64,000 nt of DNA from Physcia stellaris (taxonomy: Eukaryota > Ascomycota > Lecanoromycetes > Caliciales > Physciaceae), in the NCBI GenBank assembly GCA_018902385.1, contig JABSSW010000004.1, forward strand, positions 1,116,001-1,180,000, read 5' to 3'. Made by a program: the position numbers and the translations under genes. Below the pieces are notes generated by a model that saw only the letters and a program-made list of their open reading frames with translations, was not told the origin of the DNA and ran no database searches. Positions 1 to 11,686 of the stretch are shown in pieces (position 1 is the first letter of the stretch; each line of letters begins with the position of its first letter).

Positions 1-24
1 CAAAATATTGACTCCGCAACGGTC

Positions 25-3000
25 CTACTTCGCAGCCTGAGCCGGATCCGCAGCAGGCTTCAGAGCAGAAGCAGCCTCAACTGCCGGAGCCGGAGTCGGA
101 GTCGCCGTATCACCAGACGCACCAGTAGCAGTCGTCGCACCACTGCTCTCCTCGGCCCTCTCCGCGCGCCTATTAGCCTTGGCCTCCTTCTTCGACCTCT
201 TCCCCACCGTCTTCTGATAATTATCCCTCTCCTGCATGACCACGAAGCGCTCATTCTCCGGTCTCCTGTTCCTGCTGATACCGACATTGAAGCTGCATTC
301 CAGCTTGAAGAAATCGGTGCCCTGGTGGCCTTCAGCGGGGTCATCGAAGACGGTGATGATGTCGCCGGTATAGAGTTTGCCGTATTGCCAGCAGTCAGCG
401 CCTTTGGTCACTTTGGTGCCGTTGACGAGAATCCAGCGCGAGGTGCGCGTGCTGATGATGGCCATGACTTTCTCGTCTTTGGTCCAGTCGACCCCTTTGG
501 CCATGTCCCGCTCGAGCGAGGGGCGCCAGAAGATGATGTCGAAGGCGTGCCGGGGAACGCGGTTGTCGAGATTATTGGGGAAGACGACAGTATTATCGAG
601 TTCGCGGCCGTACATTGTGAGGCGAGACGTGAGTTTGATGGTGGTGCTAATGATGGAGTGTGGTAGCGCGGTCAGTTTGCCGAAGATGGGAGGAGGGGGA
701 GGAAGTCTGGGGGTGAGGCTCGATGGATGATGGAGGCTGATGAGGTGTTGCTGCTACTGATAGAGTCGTTCTGTGAGTCATGTGGAGCTTTGGATTCTTT
801 GCTTCTGGCTTTCGAACCCTCAGTATTTGCAGCCTTGGAAGACCCTTCACGATCCTTCATCTCCGTATCTTTCGGTGTCGAGCCTTTGGCTCCTTTGTCT
901 TGGTCCCCTGCAGCTACAGTGATACTTCCCGTATCTTCTGCAGGTGCGTCTTTGGAACGGCCGTCACTTTTCTCGCCTTCGCCTTTCGTTTTACTACTAA
1001 CCTCGTCATCACGAGCCTGCTGCTTCGTTGCGAAGTCCTTTTGCTCTGTTCTAGAAGATGAACGGTGGGAACGATGAGAGCGGTGAGAGCCTCCAGCCTC
1101 CTTGATTGCATCGGTTGAGCCAGATGTCGGCTTTGACGAACTCCGACTTGAACGGTGGGATTCGTGAGCTTTCTCATTCCCGTGCCTGCTGGCCTCTGCA
1201 TTGATCGGCTGAGGGTTTTGGGGTTCGTTCGGGGCATCAGGTAGGTCCACTGATCTCTCTTTGGATACGTTGTGTGCGGCGGACGATCGATGGGAATGGC
1301 CACTTCCCGCCTGAGAAGGATCAGGAGTACCACCTGTCCTCGATCGTTTGCCGACTTCGTGTTGAGTAGTTGCTCCGGTTTCTTGGCTTGAGCGCTTGGA
1401 TCCGGCAACAGCAGTAATGACGGGCGACATTTCACGGGACCTCGGAGTACGCGGGGTAGCAGGTTTGCTGTCAACAGAAGGTGCAGAGAAGGCTGATTCG
1501 GGAGATGCCATATTGAGCTGGGCAACGAGGGCTTCAGTACCCAATAGACTTGGGGCAGGTTCAGCGTATGCTGTGGCTGGTAGAAGTTGTGGGTATTGGA
1601 TGGAGTAGTCGGAGATTCCGTCGTTCGTGACATGGGAGTCGGTGTTATCGATGCTAGTGTCATCAGACATGGCAACACTCTCATCGCGACTTCCCTCTGC
1701 AAACATCTCTAATGCCGCTTGCGTTTGTTGACCGAGAACGCCTGAGCTGCCGAGCGCTGAGGTTCCAATCTCTCCATAGAGTCTGTTACTGGTAGAAGTA
1801 GGTGCCCCAATTCCTACGGGCCGCGATCCGGCGTTGATGAACATGGGCATAGTCGAGTACATCGAGTACCCATCGAACTCCGATCCTTGGGACACAACCG
1901 AATCTTTCCGTGGCTCGAATCCCATCGCGCGGGGAGCATCAGCCTTGAGACGCTTGGACTCGCGCACGTCAATGTCATCGCTATCATCATACTCCAGGCC
2001 GTCGTTGATCTCCGTTTGTGCTGGACCATCATGCAGGCTTAGCTGCGACGCATCCAGCTCTTGTCCTTCATTGCCATCTTCTGCGATAGCTGCAAGGACA
2101 GGGAGCTGAGCATCCATCTCAATATCTTCTTCGTCGTCCGTACGGAAACGAGACAGCCAGGGATGTCTCAGGCACCGAGAGTCGCTTGCACGAGCACTAG
2201 GTTCATGCACCAGCATTCGCCTGACGAAGTCGCAGCCTTCAGCAGATATTCCGGCTTGTTTAAGATAGTCCCAATTGATCGGCTTCGACATGACACTCTG
2301 CAACATCGAGTGGCCTTTATTCTCGTTCGAACCCATGTAAGGTGGACTACCGCAGAGCAGATGGTACATGACTGCACCAAAGGCCCATGTGTCGACCGAC
2401 TGCTGATATGGAAGTGTCTGGAGCTGCCTACAATGCCTTGTCAGTGAACCGGAAATAGTGTGGCGTACGTGAGACCTACGGTGTATTGCGGCCACGCTTC
2501 CCCAGCGGTATTCCTTTCTTGACATTCTCGTAACCAGGATAAATCTCTGGAGCGCAGTAGAGCAGTGTACCACAGAAAGTTTTGAGAAAGGTATCGTCGT
2601 TCGTGACAACCTTGGAAAGACCAAAGTCCGACAGCTTGACTACCATCGGCTCACTACTGGCAATCAAGATATTGTCTGGCTTGATGTCTCGATGCGTGAT
2701 ATTGTTCCTATGAAGATAGTCCAGTGCTTGCATGGTTTGGAATGCCACTGACTGACACTGTTCTTCGAGCAGCAAATTATTGTGGCAAACATATGGCGTC
2801 AGGTCTCCGCATGGTACAAATTCCATAAGCACATACAAATGAGCATCTGTCTCGTGGTAGCCAAGGTATTGAACGATGTTGTGCTGAAGAATCTTATCAG
2901 TGGGTGGTCGAACAATAACGATTGGGATTTCTTACATGATTCACCTTCTGCATGATCTCTATCTCATTGTGTACCTTCCGATCAAGTATGCCATCTTTGA

Positions 3001-4055
3001 GATACTTTCGCTTCTCTATCTCCTTCGCGGCGATGAGATCGCCGTTCGCTTTTGTTGATAGCTTGTAGACGTTGGCAAAAGCTCCTTTGCCAATATGAGC
3101 AACAACATTGTATTTATTGCCACCGTTCCAGCCCATGCCATGATTGAATGGCATCGTGCTGGCTGCGAAAGTACGAGCTTGATGCTTTCCAAAAGGGAAA
3201 AGCTAAAGTGTGTCAGACAAAATTCAGTCGGGGAGAGATATCAGTACGTACAGGGGGAGGCGCCATCACGTTCCCAGTTGCTGCCGCTTGAGCAGCTAGA
3301 GCGGCTTGGCGTTCGAGTTGGGTGATGGTGTCGCAATACTGGGTCAGCCTCTCTACGTACTTAGCCTCTTGTCTATCTCTTGGAGGGATAGCTACGATGA
3401 AGCGAACCGCCTCTTGCGCGCCGCGCAGAATGACTGCAATCATAGAGCCTGGATTGAGTGTGCGCCGACAATCGATGTTGGGGTCCTCGGATTTCGCCAT
3501 GAGAGGGTACTGGTCCACCCAAGTGCCGTTCGTAGAAGTGTCCTCGCACATCAGGACACCACAGGCATTGATGTAGATGCGGAAGTGTGCATTGCTAATT
3601 TTTAGCTCATCTATTGCAGCAATGGGAATATCACACTTTTGAGCGTTGCGACCAAACGTGAAACCAAGAGATTGATTGTGAACTCTCGAAGATAAACGTA
3701 AGGCGATATCCTTGGTGGATGTTTCGGGGTACGTCGTAGCTTCAGTGGTCAGATCTTGAGTGTCACTGTCAATAACCTGTGACTCTTGTGATCCAGCGTC
3801 AGGCCTGGTCCTTTCAGCTTCAGCAGAGTTTTGGTCGTCGGACTCGTAATCGAGCAGGTGGTCCAGACCTTCGTTTTGCAGTATATGCTGAGGGCATTGC
3901 CTAGCCACCAGCTCTACGGCCTGGTGAGCAGCCCGCGAGCAAGGATGTAAGATACAGATAACGTCAGCCGCGTCATCCTCGCTGATAGAGTTGTTACCCT
4001 GGCGGCGTGAGTCGTGGTGAGGCTGCGTGGAAGGCTGTGTAGGGTTTTCATCCAT
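25..4055 (-). CDS. RAD53: RAD53/CHK2-type DNA-damage checkpoint kinase with two FHA domains
   Basis: Nuclear serine/threonine kinase that relays ATM/ATR checkpoint signals. Exon 1 (4055-3252, 268 codons) holds FHA1 (residues ~130-200: GRNAQKCD, SNAHFRI, TSTNGTW). Exon 2 (3202-2936) starts the kinase (GKGAFANV, AAKEIEKRK). Exon 3 (2883-2480) has HRDIKPDN, DFGLSKV and CAPEIYPGY. Exon 4 begins at 2427. Introns of 49, 52 and 52 bp are GT-AG and phase-consistent. After the kinase comes a long Ser-rich linker, then a second FHA-like domain (MYGRELDN, VPRHAFDIIFW, ILVNGTKV, LYTGDIITVF) in another frame, ending at 25. The linker frame stops at 672-674 while FHA2 is open upstream to about 756, so either a further intron of length 3n+2 or one missing base (the G5 run at 709-713 on the plus strand is a candidate) joins them. 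Kinase identity is secure; the linker/FHA2 join is unresolved. Confidence 0.88.
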
Positions 4056-4172
4056 GTTTTTGTTCTCGGGGTGTTCTGCGGCGAGACGTCCGTTGCAATT
4101 AAGTCCTTGCGCACGTAGAGTCTGATTGAGAATTAGCGACTAACTGTCCAAATTTCTTGTCACCACAAGGCC

Positions 4173-4632
4173 CTAGTGTGAAAGTAGATGGACTAATTGC
4201 TTCTTGCCGCAGGGATGATTCAGGGGAAAGAGGGCACCATTAAGGAAGACAAGAGTACGCTAAGCGAATATGTGCAAACAGACTGAAATGGTTGTGGAAT
4301 AACTCAAATGATCAAAAGCGTGTCTCAATGACGAGACTTACGTAGCGAGGCTTCTCCTTCGGGGTATTTTCCTTGAGCCACCTGAGGATTGCTTTCTCAG
4401 TCTCCGCAGGTTCTCCGTCAACTTCTGTGTCGGCTCCGTCGTTGTCGGATATGATAAGGTCGGTCGGATCTTCCTGGCTGTCAGGTATCTCCCGAGGAAA
4501 ACACCGAACCGCTACAACTTGGCTAGTGGTCTGCTGGTTATCCATCTTGTCAGCGAATATGTTAACAACCAGAGAGCCAGAGCGATGAAGCCCGTTGCCC
4601 TTCGACTTCTTGCTGCGAGTAGTTGGAGGCAT
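4173..4632 (-). CDS. Small hypothetical protein, two exons (125 aa)
   Basis: I do not recognise the family. Exon 1 (4632-4342) encodes a basic start (MPPTTRSKKSKG) and an acidic middle (SDNDGADTEVDGEPAE). A strong donor GTAAGT at 4341 and an acceptor TAG at 4260-4262 define an 82-bp intron, and exon 2 (4259-4173) stays in phase for 28 codons to a stop. The exact phase match supports a real gene, but the short length and lack of a known domain keep confidence low. It lies 118 bp upstream of the start of the RAD53-type gene on the same strand. Confidence 0.4.
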
Positions 4633-6526
4633 CTTTGAAGCAAATAGTAGGTGTGAAAGAGGCAAATAGCAGGTAAAGGTGCTTAACACAAAGGTGATCC
4701 TGGCCTTCAGAGCACAACATCTACCCCGCCGTTGCCAGATTACGTGCACAGCTAATGAACACGCAAAAGAGCGAATGGACGACTAATAAAATAGCATAGC
4801 AACAATAGACCAGGATGTGGCGGTGTTGAACGTGCAAGAACAGCAAGATCTGGAGAGGTGTTGTGGGAAGAAGAAATCGTGTGGCATTCGAAAGGAAGTA
4901 GGCTTACATTTCAAAGATACCCTCGGGACTATTACTTTACAGTATCACCAGTAATTCAGATGAACCGTGCTCTTTATTGTCGACTGCAGCTCTGCTGCCC
5001 CGGACAGACGACCACACTATGTTGGACCCTCAAATGTCCTTGTATGATTGCAAGTCCATTCCAGAAGTAAATGATTACTTGTTTCTCTAAGATCTCCAAT
5101 CCAATATTTATCTTGATGTCAGGATTCTGCGCAAGGTCCGAAGCTCAGATGATTAGATGTTGAAGAAATGTAAGAATTCCAATATGCGCTGCAGATCGCT
5201 GGATCAACCTCTTCGTCTCGTCCACAATATCAAGATAAAGCCAGCTTGTAAATTCCCTCGAAAATTTGCACGCCCTGTAGCTGCCAAGTAGTTGGCTTGA
5301 GACCTATGCTCGGAGGTGTCTCGATTCCTAGTTGATACTCGGATTCTCGGTTTTTATTGTCCGAAGCTCTTTCAATAAGATTCTTCCGAGATTAACCCTT
5401 GGTAATAAGATTATTTTCGTCTCAGCTCAAGACCTGGATACTGAGAAATGGCCAGCCGTATGCGGGGTCAATCTGAGCCGAATCTCCCGTCTCTTCACAG
5501 TCCCAAAGCCGACTAGAGTTGTGGTATATCTTCCAAAGAGAGCCGTCGCGTGACCGCAAAGGTGGATGCTCCAAGGTTCGAGGGTTGAAGAAGGTATCTT
5601 AATGGCGAGCCCCCTCGACTTCACTCTTTTCTTCGACCAGAGAGGCACAGCCGTGCATTCCACCGGGTTCGTCACAGCTTCGAAGCGTTTAGCAGCAGGC
5701 TTGGTAGAGGGTTTTCCGAGGCTAGATGGGCAGTGTTTTGATTCTACAGCTCAATCAAGAGGTAGCAACATGAAATCGTGAGGTAGGCTTCTGGAGAAGT
5801 GTGGTTTGTCTTCGAGGCCGTCGAACAGCTTTTCAGTGAATCCCTGTCGTCTCCGTTCCCCAGCTAACGGGCGGGCGCTTTGCCCTTGCAGGCCGTCCAA
5901 TCATGGACACGATCGCCGCCGCGTTAGGTGATAAGGAGTCGACACAAGAATGACTGAGCGGGCATTGACGAAGATCATCTATGAGATCGCTGAGAGTGTA
6001 GCTCATCGGGACACCCCTCAAGGCAATATTTTGTTTACGGTGAGAGGAGTCACAAGTTTCGGCAGCCGGTCATATGTTTGACCGATTGGCCGTACCAAAT
6101 TGAAGCTCAGATCAGAACGAACGAGAAAACACCACCATCGTTATCTCCTTGAAAGACATAAGAATCATATGATTGCTTTATAATGGAGATCAAGTGCGTT
6201 GTGACAGTATAGTGGAGTTGACTATTCAAAGGACTGTGAGAGCACCCTTGACTACTCGTCCATTTCATCTCTTGTACCAGCTCAGCATCTTAGTGCCTCA
6301 CTTGAAGATGAGATAAAAGCGGCAATTGATGGTCAAATAGTAAATTACTGTGACCTCCGAGATACTTTGAAAGGACCATCATTGGAATTTGCAGGAAAAC
6401 TGTCGGGAAGCAACTTGGCTCATGCGTCTACTGTGCACGACATATTAAAGTAAGTATCAGTCCTCAATCAAAAGCTTGCCTAGTAGTAAGCCTGAATGTC
6501 TTCGCTCATCTTCATGTCGATTGACT
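4633..6526. other. Gene-poor spacer
   Basis: About 1.9 kb with only short, unconvincing open frames on both strands. No transposase motif, tRNA-like fold or repeat was seen. It probably holds the upstream region of the small gene at 4.2-4.6 kb and the 3' flank of the methyltransferase-like gene. Confidence 0.5.
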
Positions 6527-9418
6527 CTATCCACCACTCTTCCTCGCCCATCCACTCAAACATCTCCACCCACTTCCCTCTCTCCTTCCCTCCTCCAAAA
6601 CCGCCGGTACCCCCTCCAATAACCCATCCCCCTCTCTGCCCATTTCAAGCTGCAACCTCAGCATCCACTGCTCCCATGCCCAGCTCCCAACCAATCCAGC
6701 CATACTTGCCGCATCAACCGTGCTCCCCACTGGCCCTTGCACCGCCTCGATTCCCCTCCCCCCGCAACTGAGATCGTAAGTACTAACATTCGGCGGTGGC
6801 GTCTCTGGCGGCACGTAAGCCTCCTTGGTCGGCGCACCCATGGGTAAAAATGTCCACGCGCGCTTTATATCCTCATAACCGGCGCGGCGTAAGCGGCCAA
6901 GGAAGGATTTGGTGGGTGAGGGGTCGTAGCCGCGAGTCTTGAGGTTGAAGCCGAACTCTACGGATATGGCTGTGGCAAGAGGGCCAGCATGCACAATCTC
7001 GCTGTCCAGAAGGAAGAACTCAAGATAGCCGCCTGGTTTGAGAACGCGGAGGCATTCGCGGAGGCAGAGGTCGTACTCGTCGAGGATGTCAGATGAAGGA
7101 GGGAAATCTGGAGGTAAAACGGTCTTGAGGTGCGCGAAGATAGAGCGCATTGAGACGGCGGTGAAATGCGAATCTGGGTAAGGGAGAGTGTATAGGTTTG
7201 AAACAAGATTGAAACGGTGATTCGAGGGGCCTCGGATGGACTCATTGATTGGAGATAGACTATCGCTGGTGTTTGCAGTGTGGACCTTTGCGTTTGTGTA
7301 ATCCCGCGCACAATGCCACGCCCAGTCGCAATTTGGCTGACCGCCTAGATCGAGGATACGGACCTGCTCAGTTGAAGACGCTACTTCGTCCGTAGCGTGG
7401 AAAGGTGTATTCTTCAAGAAGTGCGCGGCTGGACTGTGAAGTAGGCTTCCACCATTGAGATACTTGTAAGCCTCTATGACCCAGATGACCGCGTTGATTT
7501 GGTCGAGTGCTTGTCGTTCACGTTCGACCTGAGCGATGACCTTTTGCTCTGTAGTCTGCTCGTTCGCGCTTTCGTCTCTCCCGGGAAACATGGATATTGG
7601 TCGAAGTGGGATTGGGCGATCGGATTGGGTGATTCGATAGACGCCTTGCAGGCGCTCAACATGCTCGTGAGGTATGGTGATTCGCCCAGCTTGGAGAGAA
7701 TCTGATCTGGTATGTCTATGCCTAAAAGCGTCCTGCATTCTACGATCGTTCAGAATATGCTGGAATGCATGATAGTATATCGAATCTGACTGTATCTTGG
7801 CAGTCTTTGGAGACCTGCATTGGGCCGTTCCGCTTTCCAAGAATCTGACTGCTTTCTTCATGGGAGAGCTTAGAGAATCATTCCTGAAATGCTGGCTGAC
7901 TCTCCTGGAAGGCGATAGAGCGAGACCGATCTCATTGACAGGATTGGTCTCTCTCAATGCGGCCATATATGAGGTTTGATGAGCAAGCCAAACGCTTGTC
8001 CTGTCGAGGCTACTTTCCGCACCAAGCTGGATTGCTTTCTCGTAATCTTCATCGTAATCTTTAGGGGAGTCTAAGGGGGCGACCAGCTCTGGGCTCCGGT
8101 CGAAGTAGGATTTTCCTCGCTCGCTTTTGGCCGACTTTGGCAGAGGCTGCCTAGCTGTAGGGGGTCCTTCGGTATCGTCATCGTCGAACTCGATCACATG
8201 CTCTACAGTGGCTTGAGGATCTCGATTCCAAGGGCAATTGTAGAATTGTTCAGCTGTCGTCGAAGAAGGTGGTGCTTGATACAAAGGCCCTGATCCAGTA
8301 TGACACCACGTATGTCTTGCATTCGCACCCAATGACGAGAAGAAGCCGCCTGGTGAAGGTATGCTGAGCATGGAGATACTGTAGTCTGACGACTGGGACA
8401 TGGGGGTAAAGTCGGCACTGTTTGGCCGAGGTGCTTTGCCCTGAACTTCTTCCATCTCGTCAACAGGTTCTGGATCTGGCAAGATATTTACTGGCGCAGG
8501 AATCTCGAGTGACAGATGCTGTAACGTGTCAAGGGCTTGAGGAGGCAGTTGAACACCCTTCTCCGAAGAGCCACAGTCTGATCCGAGGACTGGGCTGTCT
8601 GGCGCAGGTCTATTCTCACCAAAGCCAAAATCTCTAATGATCATTCCATTTTCGAAGTCGTCCACGCCCCAACAAGGACTCACGTCGTCGGGAGTTCGGA
8701 TTCCAGATGTCGTGGATCTAGCAAGATGGAGGCTGCTCGAAGCGCATTGGTTTTTATTTTCCTTCGGTTGACCCCAGATATCTTGACTTTGAGGATGCAC
8801 CTGCATGTCTGGTGTTGTAGGTGCAGAAGAAGCTGCTAACGGATCTGAGGTAAAGCTGCCGTCCAGAGAAGGTGGATGGCTTGACATTGACAGCCGGTCG
8901 TGGGGCAACAAAGAGAGCACTGCTGGCGATATTGGAATCTTGGGAGGTAGTGGTGGCGAACCATCCTGAAGTCTTTGTATGGACGGCCACAGTCCGGGAG
9001 ACGGTATGATCAAAGATGGTACTCTGCGCGGGTCTACTTTCAAGCCGTCTGCGTTTTCCGGAGAGGCTGACCGCGTGCTTCCAGCTCGAGGAAACATGCC
9101 CGGCGTTATGTCGTAGTCCTCTTGAGTATCGTCGTCGGAGATATCGTAGAGATCGTCGAAGTCGCGGGACCTTCGGTTAGACCTGTAGTAGGAAGATATT
9201 GACGAGGTCAAGGAGGGTACTGGAGAGGTAGAGCCCGCAGATCGAGCAATATTAGCATTCAATGCGCGCCCACGGTCCGCCTTGCCTGTTACTTCTGCAT
9301 CGTACTTTGCCTCTTCATCCTCGGTAAACTCGTCTTCGATTATAGTATTAAGTTTGGGTTTTCGGACCAGCCGGGACGGACACTCATAAGTCGTGGCTGG
9401 CAATAGAAAATTATCCAT
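6527..9418 (-). CDS. Large SAM-dependent methyltransferase-like protein (963 aa)
   Basis: Single uninterrupted frame. The start is put at the ATG at 9418 (MDNFLLPATTYECPS), because the 26 codons before it look like untranslated leader. The first ~600 residues are low-complexity, Ser/Pro/Asp-rich and probably disordered. The C-terminal third is a class I methyltransferase fold: motif I ILDLGGQ followed by CDWAWHCARDY, an acceptor strand with NLYTLPYPDSHFTAVSMRSI, and the post-motif LRVLKPGGYLEFFLLDSE typical of the Methyltransf_11 group. The tail (GLVGSWAWEQWMLRLQLEMG, VLEEGRREGSGW) looks conserved rather than random. The substrate is unknown; proteins of this design are widespread in filamentous ascomycetes and some affect development or secondary metabolism, but nothing here shows that. 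It is transcribed divergently from the epimerase gene about 1 kb away. Confidence 0.8.
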   Translation of the reverse strand: MDNFLLPATTYECPSRLVRKPKLNTIIEDEFTEDEEAKYDAEVTGKADRGRALNANIARSAGSTSPVPSLTSSISSYYRSNRRSRDFDDLYDISDDDTQEDYDITPGMFPRAGSTRSASPENADGLKVDPRRVPSLIIPSPGLWPSIQRLQDGSPPLPPKIPISPAVLSLLPHDRLSMSSHPPSLDGSFTSDPLAASSAPTTPDMQVHPQSQDIWGQPKENKNQCASSSLHLARSTTSGIRTPDDVSPCWGVDDFENGMIIRDFGFGENRPAPDSPVLGSDCGSSEKGVQLPPQALDTLQHLSLEIPAPVNILPDPEPVDEMEEVQGKAPRPNSADFTPMSQSSDYSISMLSIPSPGGFFSSLGANARHTWCHTGSGPLYQAPPSSTTAEQFYNCPWNRDPQATVEHVIEFDDDDTEGPPTARQPLPKSAKSERGKSYFDRSPELVAPLDSPKDYDEDYEKAIQLGAESSLDRTSVWLAHQTSYMAALRETNPVNEIGLALSPSRRVSQHFRNDSLSSPMKKAVRFLESGTAQCRSPKTAKIQSDSIYYHAFQHILNDRRMQDAFRHRHTRSDSLQAGRITIPHEHVERLQGVYRITQSDRPIPLRPISMFPGRDESANEQTTEQKVIAQVERERQALDQINAVIWVIEAYKYLNGGSLLHSPAAHFLKNTPFHATDEVASSTEQVRILDLGGQPNCDWAWHCARDYTNAKVHTANTSDSLSPINESIRGPSNHRFNLVSNLYTLPYPDSHFTAVSMRSIFAHLKTVLPPDFPPSSDILDEYDLCLRECLRVLKPGGYLEFFLLDSEIVHAGPLATAISVEFGFNLKTRGYDPSPTKSFLGRLRRAGYEDIKRAWTFLPMGAPTKEAYVPPETPPPNVSTYDLSCGGRGIEAVQGPVGSTVDAASMAGLVGSWAWEQWMLRLQLEMGREGDGLLEGVPAVLEEGRREGSGWRCLSGWARKSGG

Positions 9419-10397
9419 GACGAAGATTGGAGTTGTGCTTGTGATAGCTTTTGTACAGGAATAGAAAAGAAGGAGAGTATTTTGAGTAAACGTCACACCA
9501 ACCGATCAACGGTAAATAAAGCGAACGCTCGATCAACGAGGCGCACGTAAGCACGAGGCGAATACAAACAATTAAAATTCTATATAAACAAAAAGCAGGC
9601 AAAAAGTAGGCATGCGGCAAGGAGAAAAAGTAGATCACTCCCAAGAAAGAACATCATGGCCCCACGCCCGACTTATACCAACCACCCAAAATAGCGGCAG
9701 AGCTTGCTTAAGGTTCTTCTGCATAACGGCGGTTGGAAAGCACGCAGAGCGATAAACTAGCATGGAGAGAAGAGTGCTTAAACATAGCACTATGCAGAAA
9801 AGGGACAGAAACCGCACGAACGAAAGACGGGATGACTCGAAAGCGCTCAAGATGAAGAGATGGCCAACCAAGAAGACGAGACCGGGTGAAAGCCAAGAAG
9901 GATAACGTCCAATCGTGTGGTTGCACGAAGACGTTGAGAGAGCGACTGCAGGGCGATTACGTTGATAGGATGCCTGTGCAGTATTTTTACGCGCCCACGC
10001 CATATGTGTGCTATTTTGGGCGCCAAAGGACCACTCGATGTATCACGACTTCCTCTTTGTGATAGCCGGTCGTGTTGAAGCTCCGCTCCACGATATAATA
10101 AGGTGGATCAGTAAAACGAAACCACAATCTGTACTCCGCAGTATGAGCATGCAACGAAGTCAGCAAAGGACGAAAGACGCGCAAAGCATCGAACACTGAT
10201 TGGCCTTAAGCGAGAGATTCGGACGCTAAACCATTTTGGGACATAGGCAATTCTGCCCCTCAACCTCTCCAAGAATCCTCGAGAGCGCTTCCACGACGAT
10301 GAAGCTATCACTACGACGTCGCAAGAGCCATTGAGAATCCCTACAATGCTCCTAAGAGCCTATTCCTGAGATTAGACACACCCCCATCCGAGCAAGC
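9419..10397. promoter_or_regulatory. Divergent intergenic region between methyltransferase-like gene and epimerase gene
   Basis: Roughly 980 bp separating two head-to-head genes. A 122-residue frame on the minus strand (9635-10003) has some hydrophobic stretches but no recognisable domain and is not called. No clear operator was identified. Confidence 0.45.
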
Positions 10398-11487
10398 ATG
10401 TCTCCACCAGCCACAATCGCCCCCTCGATCCTCTCCGCCGATTTTGGAGCCCTAGGCGCCGCCTGCTCCGAAACCATCAACAATGGCGCCGACTGGTAAG
10501 CCTCTCCCGCCCAATCTTCAACCTTCGCACAAAATCACAATTTCATTTACCGCCCTGCATCACGGACTAGATGCCTTTCTACGCTCTTTCCCAACCGCCG
10601 GTCCCCCTTCCGCCAAAATCAGAGCGATTTCACTTCCTGGATGTACGAAACGCTAAGCTAAACGCTCAATGCACAATGCAGGCTCCACATCGACATCATG
10701 GACGGCCATTTCGTGCCCAACATGACCTTCGGCGCGCCAGTCGTATCGAAGCTCCGGCCACACGTCCAGAGGCCGAGAGCAGCCAAGGGGAGAGGGACCT
10801 TTGATTGCCATATGATGATCGCCGAGGTGGGTATGTCTCCCCTCCCCATCCTACTTTCCCCTCTTTTCCTACCACTATCCTACTGCAATGGCCCTGACCG
10901 AGAAAAATAGCCCAAAAAATGGGTAACGACCTTCAAATCCGCAGGTTGCGACCTCTACACCTTCCACCACGAAGCCGCCACCACCTCCACCTCGGCCTCT
11001 GAGCCGGCCGGCACCTCCTCCACCCCCACATCCCCGAAAGAGATGATAAAATTCATCCACGAGCAGGGTATGCTGGCGGGGATAGCCATCAAGCCGGACA
11101 CGCCCGTCGACGTCCTCTACGAAGTCCTCGACAGCGAAGACGAGAGCGAGAGACCGGATGTATGTCCCTTCCCCTTTCCCTTTCCCCGCCCACCCCCGCG
11201 CTAACGAACAAAATCAGATGGTCCTCGTAATGACCGTCCACCCCGGTTTCGGCGGACAATCCTTCCTCTCCTCGTGCCTGCCCAAAGTCAGCCAGCTGCG
11301 CGCCCGCTACCCGCAGCTCGACATCGAGGTCGATGGCGGGCTGAGCGAGAAGACGGTCGATGCGGCCGCGGAGGCGGGCGCGAATGTCATTGTTGCTGGG
11401 TCCGCGGTGTTTGGGGCGCAGAGCCCGGGGGAGGTTGTTCGGGCGCTGAGGGGGGCTGTTGAGAGGGTGGGGAAGGGGAGGGAATGA
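10398..11487 (+). CDS. RPE1: Ribulose-phosphate 3-epimerase (253 aa)
   Basis: Cytosolic enzyme of the oxidative and non-oxidative pentose phosphate link: interconverts D-ribulose 5-phosphate and D-xylulose 5-phosphate. Four exons: 10398-10495, 10682-10826, 10911-11159, 11218-11487; all junctions GT-AG and the summed length is an exact 254 codons. The TIM-barrel signatures are present: APSILSADF at the N-terminus, [12 protein letters not shown] with the first catalytic Asp, [19 protein letters not shown], and DIEVDGGL with the second catalytic Asp, then the phosphate-binding [12 protein letters not shown] Ser/Thr/Pro-rich insert (residues ~98-112, [17 protein letters not shown]) after FHHEAA is longer than in yeast. 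The gene converges on the P450 gene, with stops about 200 bp apart. Confidence 0.95.
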
Positions 11488-11686
11488 GGAGGAAGAGGAG
11501 ATTAGATTCATAAATTTGGAGGGGAGATGATGGAGGGGCGGGATATAGTACTATGCCATGATATTCAAGCCTGTTCTGCTCATGCCAACAGCAAAGCTCC
11601 CCGATAGTGTTATCGTCCACCTCTAAATCTAAATTACAAAGCACCCCCATCCAATCCTCCCTCAATCCGACCCAACCCCTCTCATC

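Noticed and set aside
9635-10003. 122-residue minus-strand frame with hydrophobic stretches between the methyltransferase-like gene and the epimerase gene
   Set aside because: Starts with ATG but has no domain, no intron support and lies wholly in a divergent promoter region.
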